A DNA stretch of 64,000 nt from the NCBI RefSeq assembly GCF_008329585.1, contig NZ_NPKP01000004.1, positions 124,001-188,000 of the forward strand, in the 5' to 3' direction. The notes under the pieces are model-generated. The model worked only from the letters and a program-made list of their open reading frames with translations, made no database searches and was not told where the DNA came from. The translations under genes and the position numbers were made by a program. The DNA is from Mycolicibacterium sp. P9-22 (GTDB lineage Bacteria; Actinomycetota; Actinomycetes; Mycobacteriales; Mycobacteriaceae). Within the stretch, counting starts at the first letter, position 1; each line of letters opens with the position of its first letter. Below are positions 36,936 through 48,968 of the stretch, one piece after another.

Positions 36936-39731
36936 TCAGCCGGAGTTGCGCAGCGCGCTGGCCAGCCCGCTCATGGTGAGCAGGATGCCACGCTGCACGA
37001 GTTCGTCCTCGTCACCGGACCGGAACCGGCGCAGCAGTTCGACCTGCAGGTGGTTCAGCGGCTCCAGGTAGGGGAACCGGTTGAACACCGACCGGGCCAG
37101 CGCCGGGTTGTCGGCCAGCAGATCGTCCTGCCCGGTGATCAGCCCGTGCATGCGCACGGTGCGCCCGTGTTCGGCCACGATCTTGTCGAACACCCGGGCC
37201 CGTAGGTCCTCGTCGGCCACCAGTTCGGAGTATCGGGCCGCCAGGCCCAGATCCGATTTGGCCAGCACCTGGGCCATGTTCGACAGCACCGTACGGAAGA
37301 ACGGCCAGCGCTGATAGAGATCGCGCAGCGTGTCCAACTTGGCGTCGTCGCCGGCGATGTACTCCTCGAACGCGGAACCGGTGCCGTACCAGCCGGGCAG
37401 CATCACCCGCGACTGGCTCCAGGCCAGCACCCAGGGGATCGCCCGCAGATCGGAGATGGCGGTGGTGGGTTTGCGCGAGGTCGGACGGCTGCCGATGTTG
37501 AGCGCCCCGATCTCGCTCACCGGGGTGGACTGCTTGAAGTACTCCACGAATCCCGGTGTCTCATGGACCAGTTCGGCATAGGCCTGTTGCGCGCGGGCGG
37601 CCAGATCATCGAGCACCGCGTACGCGCTCTCGGCGAACTCCCCCAGCCCCTCGGTGTCGAGCAGGGTGGATTCCAGGGTCGCCGCCAGCAGCGTCTCCAG
37701 GTTGCGGTGCGCGATCCTCGGCTCGGCGTACTTGGCGGCGATGACCTCGCCCTGCTCGGTGATCCGCAGCGATCCCTTCACCGCGCCGGGCGGTTGCGCC
37801 AGGATCGCGTCATAGCTGGGGCCACCACCGCGGCCGACCGTCCCGCCGCGACCGTGGAAGAGCCGCAACCGGATTCCGGTCTTGCGCGCCGATTCGACAA
37901 GGTCCAGCTCGGCCCGGTACAGCGCCCAGTTCGCCGCCAGGTAACCGCCGTCCTTGTTGGAGTCCGAGTAGCCCAGCATCACTTCCTGCTGACCGTTGCG
38001 CGCGGCCACCGCGGCCGCATAGACCGGTACGTCCAGGGCCGATTCCAGGATCGCAGATCCGCGCTGCAGATCGTCGATGGTCTCGAACAACGGCACGATA
38101 CCCACGGGTGCGTACGGCTGGTCGCCGGAGACGTCCAGCAGGCCGGCCTCCTTGAGGAGCACCGCCGCCTCCAGCATGTCCGACACCGACTGACACATCG
38201 AGATGATGTAGTTCGGTACCGCCTCGGCGCCGAAGACTGTCACCGCACGCGCCGCCGCGCCCACGATGCCGAGTTCCTTGGCCGCCAGCTCGGACAGGTC
38301 GGCGCCCGGGCCGATGAGCGGACGCCGGGTGCCGATCTCGGCGGCCAGCAGCGCCACCCGCTCGTCCTCGGACAGCGAGGCGTAGTCGGGGTGCACACCG
38401 GCCCAAGCCAGCAGTTCCGCGATGACCTGCTCGTGCACCTCGGAGTTCTGCCGCATGTCGAGCCCGGAGAGGTGAAACCCGAAGACCCGCACCGCTTCCC
38501 GCAGCCGTCCCAGCCGGTCGTCGGCGAGCACCGCCGAGCCGTTGGCGCGCAGCGATGCGTCGAGGGCGTCGAGGTCGTCGAGCAGTTGGCCCGGGGTGTC
38601 GTAGGCAGGCAGTCCCAGGTCGAGTTCGCGCTCGGGCCTGCGGTCCAGGATCTGCCCGGCCGTCGCGGTGAGCCGGGCGTGGATGGCCCGCAAGGCACGC
38701 CGGTAGGGCTCATCGCTGCGGGCGGGCTCGGCGCAGGCATCGGCAAGGGCCTGGACGTCGGCGGTGACCTGCACCAGGCGCGCCGACATCGACAGTTCCT
38801 CCTCCAGCGTCGTGATCTCGCCGAAGTAGTGGGTGAACGCGGTGAACGCGGCCCGCCCGGTCGCCAGCCGCACCACATCGGCGGTGACATTCGGGTTACC
38901 GTCCCGGTCGCCTCCGATCCAGGACCCGGGCCGCAGGATCGGCGTGGCTAGCAGCGCCGTTCCCGGGAAGCGTTCCTGCAGGGCGGTGCGGACCTCGGCG
39001 TTGACCCGCGGGATGACATCCAGGAACGCGGCCGGGTAATACCGCAGCCCGGTCTCGATCTCATCGGAGATCTTCAGCCGGGACAACCGCACCAGCGCGG
39101 TCTGCCACAGCGTGAGGATGTGCCTGCGCAGTTCGGTTTCGATATCGCGCCCGGTGTCGGTGCGGGTGTGCCCGTGCAGTCGCAGCCGCATCAGTTCGGT
39201 GATGTGGTGCTGGGTGTCGAACACGGTGCGCCGCCGGGTCTCGGTCGGGTGCGCGGTGATCACCGGCGACACCAGCGCGCCGGTCAGCGCGTCGGCGACC
39301 GCGTCGGCGTCGAGATGCGCATCATCGAGTTTGCGGTAGGTGGCCGCCAGGCTGCTGTCCTGCGGCGGCTCGCCGGCGGCCTCGTGTACCGCCCTGCGCC
39401 GTTCCCGGTGGATGTCTTCGGCCACGTTGGCCAGCAACGCGAAATGCGTGAACGCTCGGATCACCGGGATGGCCTGGTGGACGTCGATATCGCGGAACAG
39501 CCCGGCCAGTTCGGCGCGGTCGATCTCCGAGCGCCGCACCCGGAAGGACTCCACCCGGGCCCGTTCCACCAGATCGAAAACGGTGTCACCGTTCTGGTCG
39601 CGGACGGTGTCGCCGAGAATCGCACCCAGCAGCCGAATGTCCTCGCGCATGGGCTCGGTCGCCTCGCGACCGTCAGAGGTGCGTTGCACCGAGCCGATCG
39701 GAGCCAGTGCGGTATCGGTGCGGTCTGCCAT
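36936..39731 (-). CDS. ppc: Phosphoenolpyruvate carboxylase
   Basis: A 931-residue enzyme carboxylating PEP to oxaloacetate to refill the TCA cycle. Signature regions are [16 protein letters not shown] (catalytic His, about residues 157-172), [34 protein letters not shown] (second signature, about 583-601) and [17 protein letters not shown]. The C-terminus ends [11 protein letters not shown], close to the conserved NTG end. M. tuberculosis lacks ppc and relies on PEPCK and pyruvate carboxylase; fast growers have it. The start is ATG 39731, and it lies downstream of secG on the same strand. Confidence 0.97.
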   Translation of the reverse strand: MADRTDTALAPIGSVQRTSDGREATEPMREDIRLLGAILGDTVRDQNGDTVFDLVERARVESFRVRRSEIDRAELAGLFRDIDVHQAIPVIRAFTHFALLANVAEDIHRERRRAVHEAAGEPPQDSSLAATYRKLDDAHLDADAVADALTGALVSPVITAHPTETRRRTVFDTQHHITELMRLRLHGHTRTDTGRDIETELRRHILTLWQTALVRLSRLKISDEIETGLRYYPAAFLDVIPRVNAEVRTALQERFPGTALLATPILRPGSWIGGDRDGNPNVTADVVRLATGRAAFTAFTHYFGEITTLEEELSMSARLVQVTADVQALADACAEPARSDEPYRRALRAIHARLTATAGQILDRRPERELDLGLPAYDTPGQLLDDLDALDASLRANGSAVLADDRLGRLREAVRVFGFHLSGLDMRQNSEVHEQVIAELLAWAGVHPDYASLSEDERVALLAAEIGTRRPLIGPGADLSELAAKELGIVGAAARAVTVFGAEAVPNYIISMCQSVSDMLEAAVLLKEAGLLDVSGDQPYAPVGIVPLFETIDDLQRGSAILESALDVPVYAAAVAARNGQQEVMLGYSDSNKDGGYLAANWALYRAELDLVESARKTGIRLRLFHGRGGTVGRGGGPSYDAILAQPPGAVKGSLRITEQGEVIAAKYAEPRIAHRNLETLLAATLESTLLDTEGLGEFAESAYAVLDDLAARAQQAYAELVHETPGFVEYFKQSTPVSEIGALNIGSRPTSRKPTTAISDLRAIPWVLAWSQSRVMLPGWYGTGSAFEEYIAGDDAKLDTLRDLYQRWPFFRTVLSNMAQVLAKSDLGLAARYSELVADEDLRARVFDKIVAEHGRTVRMHGLITGQDDLLADNPALARSVFNRFPYLEPLNHLQVELLRRFRSGDEDELVQRGILLTMSGLASALRNSG

Positions 39732-39778
39732 CAGACAAGTATCGACGTGCGGGAACGGTACCGCAGAACGAGACGGTG

Positions 39779-40015
39779 TTACGCGTTGTACTTGATGCGC
39801 AACGCCATACCGACGATCGACACCAGCCAGATGCCGATGACGAACATCGTCAGGCGGTCCAGGTTCTTTTCCACGACGGTGGAACCGGACAGGCTGGACT
39901 GCACGCCACCACCGAAGAGCGTCGACAGACCGCCGCCCTTGGCCCGGTGCAGCAGGACGAGCAGCACCACCAGGAGACTGGTGACGATCAGCACGATCTG
40001 CAGAGCGAGTTCCAT
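39779..40015 (-). CDS. secG: Preprotein translocase subunit SecG
   Basis: A 78-residue SecYEG accessory subunit with two membrane helices ([19 protein letters not shown], about residues 5-23, and [20 protein letters not shown], about 54-73). They are joined by a Gly/Ser-rich loop ([19 protein letters not shown]) typical of SecG. It lies 30 bp after tpiA, in the same position as Rv1440. Confidence 0.94.
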   Translation of the reverse strand: MELALQIVLIVTSLLVVLLVLLHRAKGGGLSTLFGGGVQSSLSGSTVVEKNLDRLTMFVIGIWLVSIVGMALRIKYNA

Positions 40016-40045
40016 GCGGCAGAGTTTACCGGGTGGGCTCGGCTG

Positions 40046-40831
<786 letters not shown>

Positions 40832-40846
40832 GAAGCACTCCCTAGG

Positions 40847-42070
40847 TCAGGACGACAGGATTTCTATGCCCGGCAGGGTTTTGCCCTCCAGGTATTCCAG
40901 CGACGCGCCGCCGCCGGTCGAGATGTGCGAGAAGCCGTCATCGGGCAGACCGAGCTGGCGCACCGCGGCCGCCGAGTCACCGCCGCCGACGACGCTGAAC
41001 GCGCCCTTGCCGGTGGCACCGATGATCGCCTCGGCGACACCCTTGGTGCCCGCGGCGAACGCCGGGAACTCGAACACACCCATCGGGCCGTTCCAGAACA
41101 CCGTCTTGGCGTTGGACAGCAGCGCGGTGAAGCGCTTCACCGACTCGGGGCCGATGTCCAGGCCCATCCGGCCGTCGGGGATCTGGTCCGCGGCCACCGT
41201 GTCGTGCGGCGAATCGGCGGCGAAACCGTCGGCCACCACGATGTCCACCGGCAGGTGGATCACGTCACCGTAGGTCTCCAGCAGCGTGCGGCAGGTGTCG
41301 ATCATCTCGACCTGGCACAGCGAATCGCCCACCGAAAGTCCTTGTGCGGCAAGGAAGGTGTAGCACATCCCGCCGCCGATGACGATGCTGTCGCACCTGG
41401 TGGCCAGGTTCTCGATGACCGCCAGTTTGTCCGACACCTTGGAACCGCCGAGCACCACCGCGTACGGCCGCTCGGTCGAGCTGGTCAGCTGCTCGAGCAC
41501 CTTGACCTCGGTGGCGACCAGCGTGCCCGCGTAGTGCGGCAGCAGGGTGGCGACGTCGTAGACGGAGGCCTGCTTGCGGTGCACCACACCGAAACCGTCG
41601 GACACGAAGGCCCCCGGCGAACCATCGGCGCCCTCGACCAGTCCGGCCAGCGCGGTGGCCAGCGCACGGCGCTCGGCATCGTCCTTACTGGTCTCGCGCG
41701 CATCGAAACGGATGTTCTCCAGCAACAGCACATCACCGTCGGTGAGGCCCTCGGCACGTGCCAGCGCGTCGGTACCGACCACGTCACCGGCGAGCTGGAC
41801 GTGGCGTCCCAGCTGCTCCCCCAGCGCCGCGGCCACCGGGGCCAGCGAGAACTTCGGGTCCGGCTCGCCCTTGGGGCGCCCGAGGTGCGCGGTCACGACG
41901 ACCTTGGCGCCGGCCTCGGCGAGTGCCTTCAGCGTCGGCACCGAGGCGATGATGCGGCCGGGATCGGTGATCGCGCCGTTGTCGTCGAGGGGGACGTTCA
42001 GGTCGGAGCGCACCAGGACGCCCCGACCTTCGACACCCTCTTTGAGTAGATCGTCGAGAGTGGCGACCAT
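40847..42070 (-). CDS. pgk: Phosphoglycerate kinase
   Basis: A 407-residue two-domain kinase making ATP from 1,3-bisphosphoglycerate. The N-terminal signature is [15 protein letters not shown] (about residues 18-32), then [14 protein letters not shown], the hinge-region [14 protein letters not shown], and C-terminal [17 protein letters not shown]. The start is ATG 42070, two bases after the gap stop, with tight coupling. Confidence 0.97.
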   Translation of the reverse strand: MVATLDDLLKEGVEGRGVLVRSDLNVPLDDNGAITDPGRIIASVPTLKALAEAGAKVVVTAHLGRPKGEPDPKFSLAPVAAALGEQLGRHVQLAGDVVGTDALARAEGLTDGDVLLLENIRFDARETSKDDAERRALATALAGLVEGADGSPGAFVSDGFGVVHRKQASVYDVATLLPHYAGTLVATEVKVLEQLTSSTERPYAVVLGGSKVSDKLAVIENLATRCDSIVIGGGMCYTFLAAQGLSVGDSLCQVEMIDTCRTLLETYGDVIHLPVDIVVADGFAADSPHDTVAADQIPDGRMGLDIGPESVKRFTALLSNAKTVFWNGPMGVFEFPAFAAGTKGVAEAIIGATGKGAFSVVGGGDSAAAVRQLGLPDDGFSHISTGGGASLEYLEGKTLPGIEILSS

Positions 42071-42072
42071 GA

Positions 42073-43149
<1,077 letters not shown>

Positions 43150-43206
43150 CTAGTAGTGCCGGTTCCGGCGCGTGCACGCTGGTCAGACGTACCGGTCACA
43201 GCGCGT

Positions 43207-44199
43207 TCAGTCGTCCGCGTCATGCAGCGCGAGTTGGTCGACATCGCGCGGGTCGCGGCCGGTGAGGTCGGCGATCAGCCCGGCATCGGAGAGGTCCATC
43301 GCCTCGGAGTGTTTCCAATCGTGATGGGCGACCTCGTTCAGCCGGGTGGTGATCTGGTGGTCGGTGACCTGGATGGCCAGCTCACGGCGGTGGTCGAAGC
43401 TGCCCGGGGAGAAGTTGATCGAGCCGACGATGGCCCGTTCGTGATCGGCCAGAATCATCTTCGCGTGCAGTTTCATGTGCTTGAGGCGGTGGATCTTGAT
43501 CCCCACATCGTCGAGGATGCGCATCCCGCTGACACCTTCGACCAGCTTGCCGTCCTTGAGGTGATGCGCCGCCCGGGCCATCACGTGCACCTTCACCCCA
43601 CGTCGTTTCGCCCGGACCAGGCGTTCGATGATCACCGGGTCCTGGTAGCGCTCGTTCTGCAGGAACAGCGTGTGCCGGGCGCCGTCGATGAAGTCGGCGA
43701 TGCGATGTCTGCCGTTGCTCGGGCACCAGATCAGGTGCGCCGCGGCACCCGGGTCGAAATCCTCACGTGCCCAGTCGGCTTCGAAGCAGTCGATGATCTC
43801 GCTCACCTCGTAGGCGCTCGGCGTGACCACGGCGTAGTCACGGGTGCGGGTGAAGTTGTCGTCGGTCCAGTTCAGTGACTCGACGAAGGCATGCTCGTCG
43901 TCGACGACCATCGACTTCTCGTGGGTGATGTCGAAGGCCGGGTTGCTGGTGCGCACGTCGATGCCGAAACCCTGCAGCATCTCCCGGGCTGCGTCGTTGT
44001 CTGCTTCCCCGTCGCGGCGTTCGGGGTTCAGCATCACCTTCACATCCACACCGCGGCGGTGCGCGGCGACCACCGCGTCCAGCAGTGCCCGGTGACTGAA
44101 GGCGAACATCTTGATGCGCACCGATCGGTTGGCGCCATGGATCGCGTCGAGAACCGGCTTCGCCGAGTCGTCGGGCAGGATGATCAGCGAACGTGTCAC
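43207..44199 (-). CDS. Phospholipase D-like (HKD) domain protein
   Basis: A 330-residue protein with two complete HxKxxxxD motifs: HEKSMVVDDEHAF (about residues 93-105) and LHAKMILADHERAIVGSINF (about 241-260). It is therefore a PLD-superfamily phosphodiesterase or phosphatidyl-transferase. There is no signal peptide or membrane helix, so a cytosolic nuclease or lipid enzyme are both possible. GTG 44199 overlaps the stop of the upstream ABC exporter (GTGA), so the two are co-translated. Confidence 0.86.
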   Translation of the reverse strand: MTRSLIILPDDSAKPVLDAIHGANRSVRIKMFAFSHRALLDAVVAAHRRGVDVKVMLNPERRDGEADNDAAREMLQGFGIDVRTSNPAFDITHEKSMVVDDEHAFVESLNWTDDNFTRTRDYAVVTPSAYEVSEIIDCFEADWAREDFDPGAAAHLIWCPSNGRHRIADFIDGARHTLFLQNERYQDPVIIERLVRAKRRGVKVHVMARAAHHLKDGKLVEGVSGMRILDDVGIKIHRLKHMKLHAKMILADHERAIVGSINFSPGSFDHRRELAIQVTDHQITTRLNEVAHHDWKHSEAMDLSDAGLIADLTGRDPRDVDQLALHDADD

Positions 44200-45968
44200 G
44201 GTGTGTCGTCCTCGTATTGGATGCGGTGCAGGTCGGCATACCTGCCACCCGCGGTCAGCAGCTGATTGTGGGTGCCCTCCTCGACCACCCGCCCCTCCTC
44301 GAGCACGACGATCTTGTCGGAATCGCGAATCGTGCTGAGCCGGTGGGCAATCGTGATCACCGTGCGGTCCCGCATCAAACGCGCCAGCGCGGACATCACC
44401 AGGTGCTCGGACTCCGCGTCCAGGGCCGCGGTCGGTTCGTCGAGGATCAGGATCGGGCTGTCCCGGATGAGGGCGCGGGCGATCCCGATGCGCTGGCGCT
44501 GGCCGCCGGACAGCGTGAGACCGCGATCGCCGACCGCGCTGTCGTAGCCCTGTGGCATCTCGGAGATGAACTCGTGCGCGTTGGCCAGCTTGGCCATCTC
44601 GACGATCTCGTCGTGTTCGGCGTCGGGTCTGCCGAAGGCGATGTTGTCCCGGATGGTGCCGCGGAACAGCACCGTGTCCTGCAGCACGTAGGCGATCTGG
44701 CGGCGCAGCTCATGGAGTTTGTAGTCGCGCACGTCGACACCGTCGATGCGCACCGTGCCCACGCTGGGGTCGTAGAACCTGGGGATCAGGCTGACCAGAC
44801 TGGATTTGCCGCTGCCGGTGTGGCCGACCACCCCCACGAGCTGGCCCGGCTGCACCTCGAAGGTGACGTCGCGCAGCACCGGCGTCGCGCCGTCGTAGCT
44901 GAACGCCACCCGCTCGAAACCGATCGCGCCCTTGACCTCGACCGGGTCCACCGCGTCGGGCTTCTCCTCGATGCCGGTCTCGGCGGTGAGCAGCGCGTTG
45001 ACCCGGTCCACCCCGACCGAGGCCATCGCGATGGTGTTGGTGAGTTTGGCCAGATCCTGGACGGGTTTGAAGAACGAGGCCAAATAAGAGATGAAGACGG
45101 TGAGCGTGCCCGCGGTCATGGTGCCCGCGATGACGAGCGCCGATCCCCGCCACAACACCACCGCGGTGCACGCGGCGACGACCACGGCCACGATGGGCGA
45201 GACCACCGATTTCACCTTCCGCGCGTTCAGCGCCGCGTCGACCGCCTGCTGTCCGGCGATCGCGAGTTGACGTTCCTGCAGGTCCTCCCGGTCGAACGCC
45301 TTGACCACGCGGATGGACTGCAGGCCCTCCTCCGCGACCGCCACGATGTCGGATTCGCGTCTGCGCACCTCGTGAGTGGCCGCCTTGACCGTCTTGCGGA
45401 TCCGGGACACGAACAGCAGCAGCAGTGGTGCCACCGCGAGGGCGATGAGGGTGAAATCCCACTGCAGCCACAGCATCAGCGACATCATCCCGACGATGGT
45501 CAGCAGATCGGTGGCGATGCCCAGCGTCGACGCCGACGCGAAATCCTGGATGGTGTCGACATCATCGGTCAGCGTGCTCAGAATCGGCCCGACGCGGTGG
45601 GTGTCGAAATAGTTCAGCGAAAGCTGCTGCAGATGGTGATACGCCCGGGTGCGCAGATCGTTGCCGATGCGCTGACCGACCGTCTCGGTCAGATAGGTCG
45701 CGACGTAGGTCGCCACCGCGGCGACGACGGCGATGATGAGCACGATGATCGCGGCGAGACCGGCGATGTGCATCCGGCCCTCGCCGCCCAGCAGCGGCAG
45801 CAGGCGATGCAACCAGTCCGGCAAGGGGTGGTGACCGATGACGCTGTCCAGGACGATCTTCAGCGGCCAGGGTGCGGCAAGACCCATGGCGATCTGCACC
45901 AGGAGCACCGCGAAGATGCCGGCCACCAGCCACCGGTAGGGGCGGATCAGCTCAAGGATCAGTCTCAT
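44196..45968 (-). CDS. ABC transporter, fused membrane and ATPase domains (exporter)
   Basis: A 590-residue type IV half-exporter. Six helices lie in about the first 310 residues, with intracellular loop LSLNYFDTHRVGPILSTLTD. In the ATPase, Walker A is GHTGSGKSSLVSL, the Q-loop is YVLQDTVLFRGTIRDNIAFG, the signature is LSGGQRQRIGIARALI, and Walker B is ILILDEPTAALD. It likely homodimerises. The substrate is unknown; lipid or drug exporters have this layout. ATG 45968 (MRLILELIRPYRW) is preferred because AGAGG lies upstream; GTG 46028 would add 20 residues. Confidence 0.9.
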   Translation of the reverse strand: MRLILELIRPYRWLVAGIFAVLLVQIAMGLAAPWPLKIVLDSVIGHHPLPDWLHRLLPLLGGEGRMHIAGLAAIIVLIIAVVAAVATYVATYLTETVGQRIGNDLRTRAYHHLQQLSLNYFDTHRVGPILSTLTDDVDTIQDFASASTLGIATDLLTIVGMMSLMLWLQWDFTLIALAVAPLLLLFVSRIRKTVKAATHEVRRRESDIVAVAEEGLQSIRVVKAFDREDLQERQLAIAGQQAVDAALNARKVKSVVSPIVAVVVAACTAVVLWRGSALVIAGTMTAGTLTVFISYLASFFKPVQDLAKLTNTIAMASVGVDRVNALLTAETGIEEKPDAVDPVEVKGAIGFERVAFSYDGATPVLRDVTFEVQPGQLVGVVGHTGSGKSSLVSLIPRFYDPSVGTVRIDGVDVRDYKLHELRRQIAYVLQDTVLFRGTIRDNIAFGRPDAEHDEIVEMAKLANAHEFISEMPQGYDSAVGDRGLTLSGGQRQRIGIARALIRDSPILILDEPTAALDAESEHLVMSALARLMRDRTVITIAHRLSTIRDSDKIVVLEEGRVVEEGTHNQLLTAGGRYADLHRIQYEDDTP

Positions 45969-46078
45969 CGTGACCGTCGCCTCTGTTTCGATCGATCCAG
46001 TGGCAGTCGCCGCCCAGTTCGTCGCCACACAGTACAGCCTCGAAGTGGCGGACAGAGCGCAGCTGACGGGCTTGCCGC

Positions 46079-47056
46079 CTAGGCGTCTTCGAGCAGGTCC
46101 GGGGTGACCGCCGATTCGGTGTCGGGGATCCCGTCCTGCTTGGCCTTGCGGTCGGCCATCGACAGCAGCCGCCGAATCCGGCCTGCCACGGCGTCTTTGG
46201 TCATCGGCGGTTCGGCCAGCCGGCCGAGCTCCTCCAGCGAGGCCTGCCGGTGTTCGACCCGCAACCGCCCGGCCTGTGCCAGATGGTCCGGGACGGTGTC
46301 ACCGAGAATGTTCAGCGCACGTTCCACCCGGGCCGCGGCGGCCACCGCGGCGCGTGCCGAGCGGCGCAGGTTGGCGTCGTCGAAATTGGCCAGCCGGTTG
46401 GCGGTCGCCCGGACCTCACGCCGCATCCGGCGCTCCTCCCAGGTCAGCCGGGTGTCCTGCGCGCCCATCCGGGTCAGCAGGGCACCGATCGCCTCGCCGT
46501 CGCGCACCACCACCCGATCGCTGCCGCGCACCTCGCGGGCCTTGGCGCTGATGCCGAGCCGGCGGGCCGCACCGACCAGTGCCAGCGCCGCCTCCGGACC
46601 CGGGCAACTGACCTCCAGCGCCGAGGAACGGCCGGGCTCGGTGAGCGAACCGTGCGCCAAAAACGCGCCACGCCAAGCGGCTTCGGCATCATTGACACTG
46701 CCGCCGACCACCTGGGCGGGCAGCCCGCGCACCGGTCGGCCGCGCAGGTCGAGCAGTCCGGTCTGGCGGGCCAGCGCTTCGCCGTCCTTGGCCACCCGCA
46801 CCACATAGCGGGTGCTCTTGCGGATGCCACTGGCCGACAGCACGTGCACCACGGCGTTGTAGCCGTACAGGTCGTGGATGTCCTTACGCAGCCGGCGCGC
46901 GATGATGCCGAGGTCCACCTCGGCCTCGACCACCACCCGGCCGGCGACGATGTGCAGGCCGCCGGCGAACCGGAGCAGCGAGGACACCTCCGCGCGCCGC
47001 GCACTGACCGAGTTCACGACCAGGCGGCTCAGCTCGTCCTTGACCTCGGCCGTCAT
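46079..47056 (-). CDS. whiA: Sporulation-type transcription factor WhiA
   Basis: A 325-residue WhiA. The N-terminal homing-endonuclease-like domain includes [20 protein letters not shown] and [20 protein letters not shown]. The C-terminal helix-turn-helix is [20 protein letters not shown], ahead of [15 protein letters not shown]. In actinobacteria WhiA influences cell division genes; in mycobacteria its role is less defined. ATG 47056 overlaps the yvcK stop (ATGA); GTG 47062 is a possible earlier start. It is the last gene of the uvrC-rapZ-yvcK-whiA series. Confidence 0.96.
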   Translation of the reverse strand: MTAEVKDELSRLVVNSVSARRAEVSSLLRFAGGLHIVAGRVVVEAEVDLGIIARRLRKDIHDLYGYNAVVHVLSASGIRKSTRYVVRVAKDGEALARQTGLLDLRGRPVRGLPAQVVGGSVNDAEAAWRGAFLAHGSLTEPGRSSALEVSCPGPEAALALVGAARRLGISAKAREVRGSDRVVVRDGEAIGALLTRMGAQDTRLTWEERRMRREVRATANRLANFDDANLRRSARAAVAAAARVERALNILGDTVPDHLAQAGRLRVEHRQASLEELGRLAEPPMTKDAVAGRIRRLLSMADRKAKQDGIPDTESAVTPDLLEDA

Positions 47057-48096
47057 CGCCACGAGTCGTCCCCCCTTGGTCCGTTCATTGTCTGTAGTCC
47101 GTCCTGGTGCTGCGCGTCGGGTGGGCCGGGCTCCCGGCCCCGCACTCGCACCCCTTCCAGCGCTGCAGCCAGCATCGACGGGTCGTGTAACTGTGTACCA
47201 GGTCGGGATACCGCAGCAAACTCCACATTGGCGCCGAGCAGGGTGGCCGTCCGTGCCAGTTGTTCGCGCTCCCTGTCACTGGGCACGCGGGAGGCGTCGA
47301 TGATGATGTCATCGACCTGAAATCCGGGAGCATGCTGGGCCAGCACGTGAATGTGACGTTCGGCGGAGAACCCTGCCGTCTCCCCGGGCTCGGCCGCCAG
47401 ATTGAGCACCAGTGCCCGCCGCGCCGTGGTTGCATTCAGCGCCGATGCCAGACCGGGGACGAGCACATGCGGGATCACACTGGTGAACCACGACCCCGGT
47501 CCCAGCACCACCAGATCGGCGGCCATGATGGCGTCGACGGCCTGCCGGGTCGCCGGCGGATCACCCGGTAGCAGCCGTACCCGGCGCACCTGACCGACCG
47601 TGGTGGCCACCGCGACCTGACCGCGGATCACCCGGAACATCCGCGGATCGGATTCCAGGCCCGCCACGTCGGCTTCGATCTGCAGTGCCAGCGGGCACAT
47701 CGGCAGCACCCGGCCCTTGAGGTCAAGGATGCGACCCAGTTCATCGAGCGCGGCGACCGGATCGGCGAGCACCTCGCTGAGACCGGCCAGCAGCAGATTG
47801 CCGATGGGGTGACCGGCCAGTGCGCCGCTACCGCCGAAACGATGCTGGATGATCGTCGCCCACAGTCGTCCGTGCGGTGAATCAGAGGCCAATGCGGCCA
47901 AGGCCATTCGCAGATCGCCGGGCGGCACGATGTCGAGTTCGCTGCGCAGCCGCCCCGAGGAGCCACCATCATCGGCGACGGTCACCACGGCGGTGACGTG
48001 CGGGGTGAGCCGACGCGCCGCCGACAGCGTCGCATACAGGCCGTGGCCGCCGCCGAGCGCGACGATGCGCGGAGCTCCGATCGGACTGGCCGTCAT
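47053..48096 (-). CDS. yvcK: YvcK/CofD-like gluconeogenesis factor (CuvA)
   Basis: A 347-residue YvcK-family protein. The nucleotide-sugar binding N-terminus is [20 protein letters not shown] (about residues 10-29), with [32 protein letters not shown] and [17 protein letters not shown]. YvcK proteins bind UDP-GlcNAc-type ligands and link central carbon use to peptidoglycan synthesis; the M. tuberculosis homologue Rv1422 (CuvA) affects cell shape and virulence. It overlaps both neighbours by four bases. Confidence 0.94.
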   Translation of the reverse strand: MTASPIGAPRIVALGGGHGLYATLSAARRLTPHVTAVVTVADDGGSSGRLRSELDIVPPGDLRMALAALASDSPHGRLWATIIQHRFGGSGALAGHPIGNLLLAGLSEVLADPVAALDELGRILDLKGRVLPMCPLALQIEADVAGLESDPRMFRVIRGQVAVATTVGQVRRVRLLPGDPPATRQAVDAIMAADLVVLGPGSWFTSVIPHVLVPGLASALNATTARRALVLNLAAEPGETAGFSAERHIHVLAQHAPGFQVDDIIIDASRVPSDREREQLARTATLLGANVEFAAVSRPGTQLHDPSMLAAALEGVRVRGREPGPPDAQHQDGLQTMNGPRGDDSWR

Positions 48097-48968
48097 TCGC
48101 GCCCCAGATCCCGGTGCAGCGCCCGCACCGTCAGGTGGTCGTCGGCCTCCAACCGGCCGGCCAGCGCCTCCGCGATGGCGACACTGCGGTGTTTGCCGCC
48201 GGTGCAGCCGATGGCGACCGTCATATACCGCTTGCCTTCCCGGCGGTAGCCCTCGATCACCACCCCCAACAGCCGATGATAGGTATCGAGAAACTCCGCG
48301 GCGCCGTCCTGACCGAGCACGTAGTCGCGCACCGCCGGATGCTGCCCGGTGTGCGGGCGCAGTTCGTCGACCCAGTGCGGGTTGGGCAGGAACCGGACGT
48401 CCATCACGGTGTCGGCGTCCATCGGCAGCCCGTACTTGTAGCCGAAGGACTCCACCGTCACGTTGGTGTGTGCGACCGCCTCGCTGCCGAAGGCCCGTTC
48501 GATGCTCTCCCGCAGCGCGGGCACTGCCAGTGTCGTGGTGTCGATCACCAGGTCGGCCACCGCGCGCACCGGGGCCAGCATCGCCCGCTCGGCGGTAATG
48601 CCTTCGGCCAGAGTCTGATTGCCCTGCAGCGGGTGGCTGCGGCGGTTCTGCTCGTAACGGCGCACCAGGATCTCGTCGGCCGCTTCCATGAACAGCACAC
48701 GGGGACGGATACCGCGGGTGGCCAGCTCGTTGCGCACCGAATCGAGGTCACCGGTGAATCCGCGGGACCGGACGTCCATCACCAGCGCCAGCTGGGTGAT
48801 CCGCGAACCCGCGGCCAGGCCGAGATCGACCATGCGCGCGATCAGTTCGGGCGGCAGGTTGTCGGCGACATACCAGCCGAGGTCTTCGAGCACTTTGGCG
48901 GCGGTGCCGCGGCCGGCGCCCGACAATCCGGTGACCAGGACGACTTCGATTCCTGATTCCTCGCTCAT
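48093..48968 (-). CDS. rapZ: RNase adapter RapZ-like nucleotide-binding protein
   Basis: A 291-residue P-loop protein. Walker A is [20 protein letters not shown] (about residues 11-30), followed by [19 protein letters not shown]. The C-terminal GlcN6P-sensing domain has [20 protein letters not shown] and [18 protein letters not shown]. In E. coli RapZ controls GlmS through small RNAs; in actinobacteria the partner is unknown. ATG 48968 overlaps the uvrC stop (ATGA); the in-frame GTG 48983 is less likely. Confidence 0.95.
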   Translation of the reverse strand: MSEESGIEVVLVTGLSGAGRGTAAKVLEDLGWYVADNLPPELIARMVDLGLAAGSRITQLALVMDVRSRGFTGDLDSVRNELATRGIRPRVLFMEAADEILVRRYEQNRRSHPLQGNQTLAEGITAERAMLAPVRAVADLVIDTTTLAVPALRESIERAFGSEAVAHTNVTVESFGYKYGLPMDADTVMDVRFLPNPHWVDELRPHTGQHPAVRDYVLGQDGAAEFLDTYHRLLGVVIEGYRREGKRYMTVAIGCTGGKHRSVAIAEALAGRLEADDHLTVRALHRDLGRE

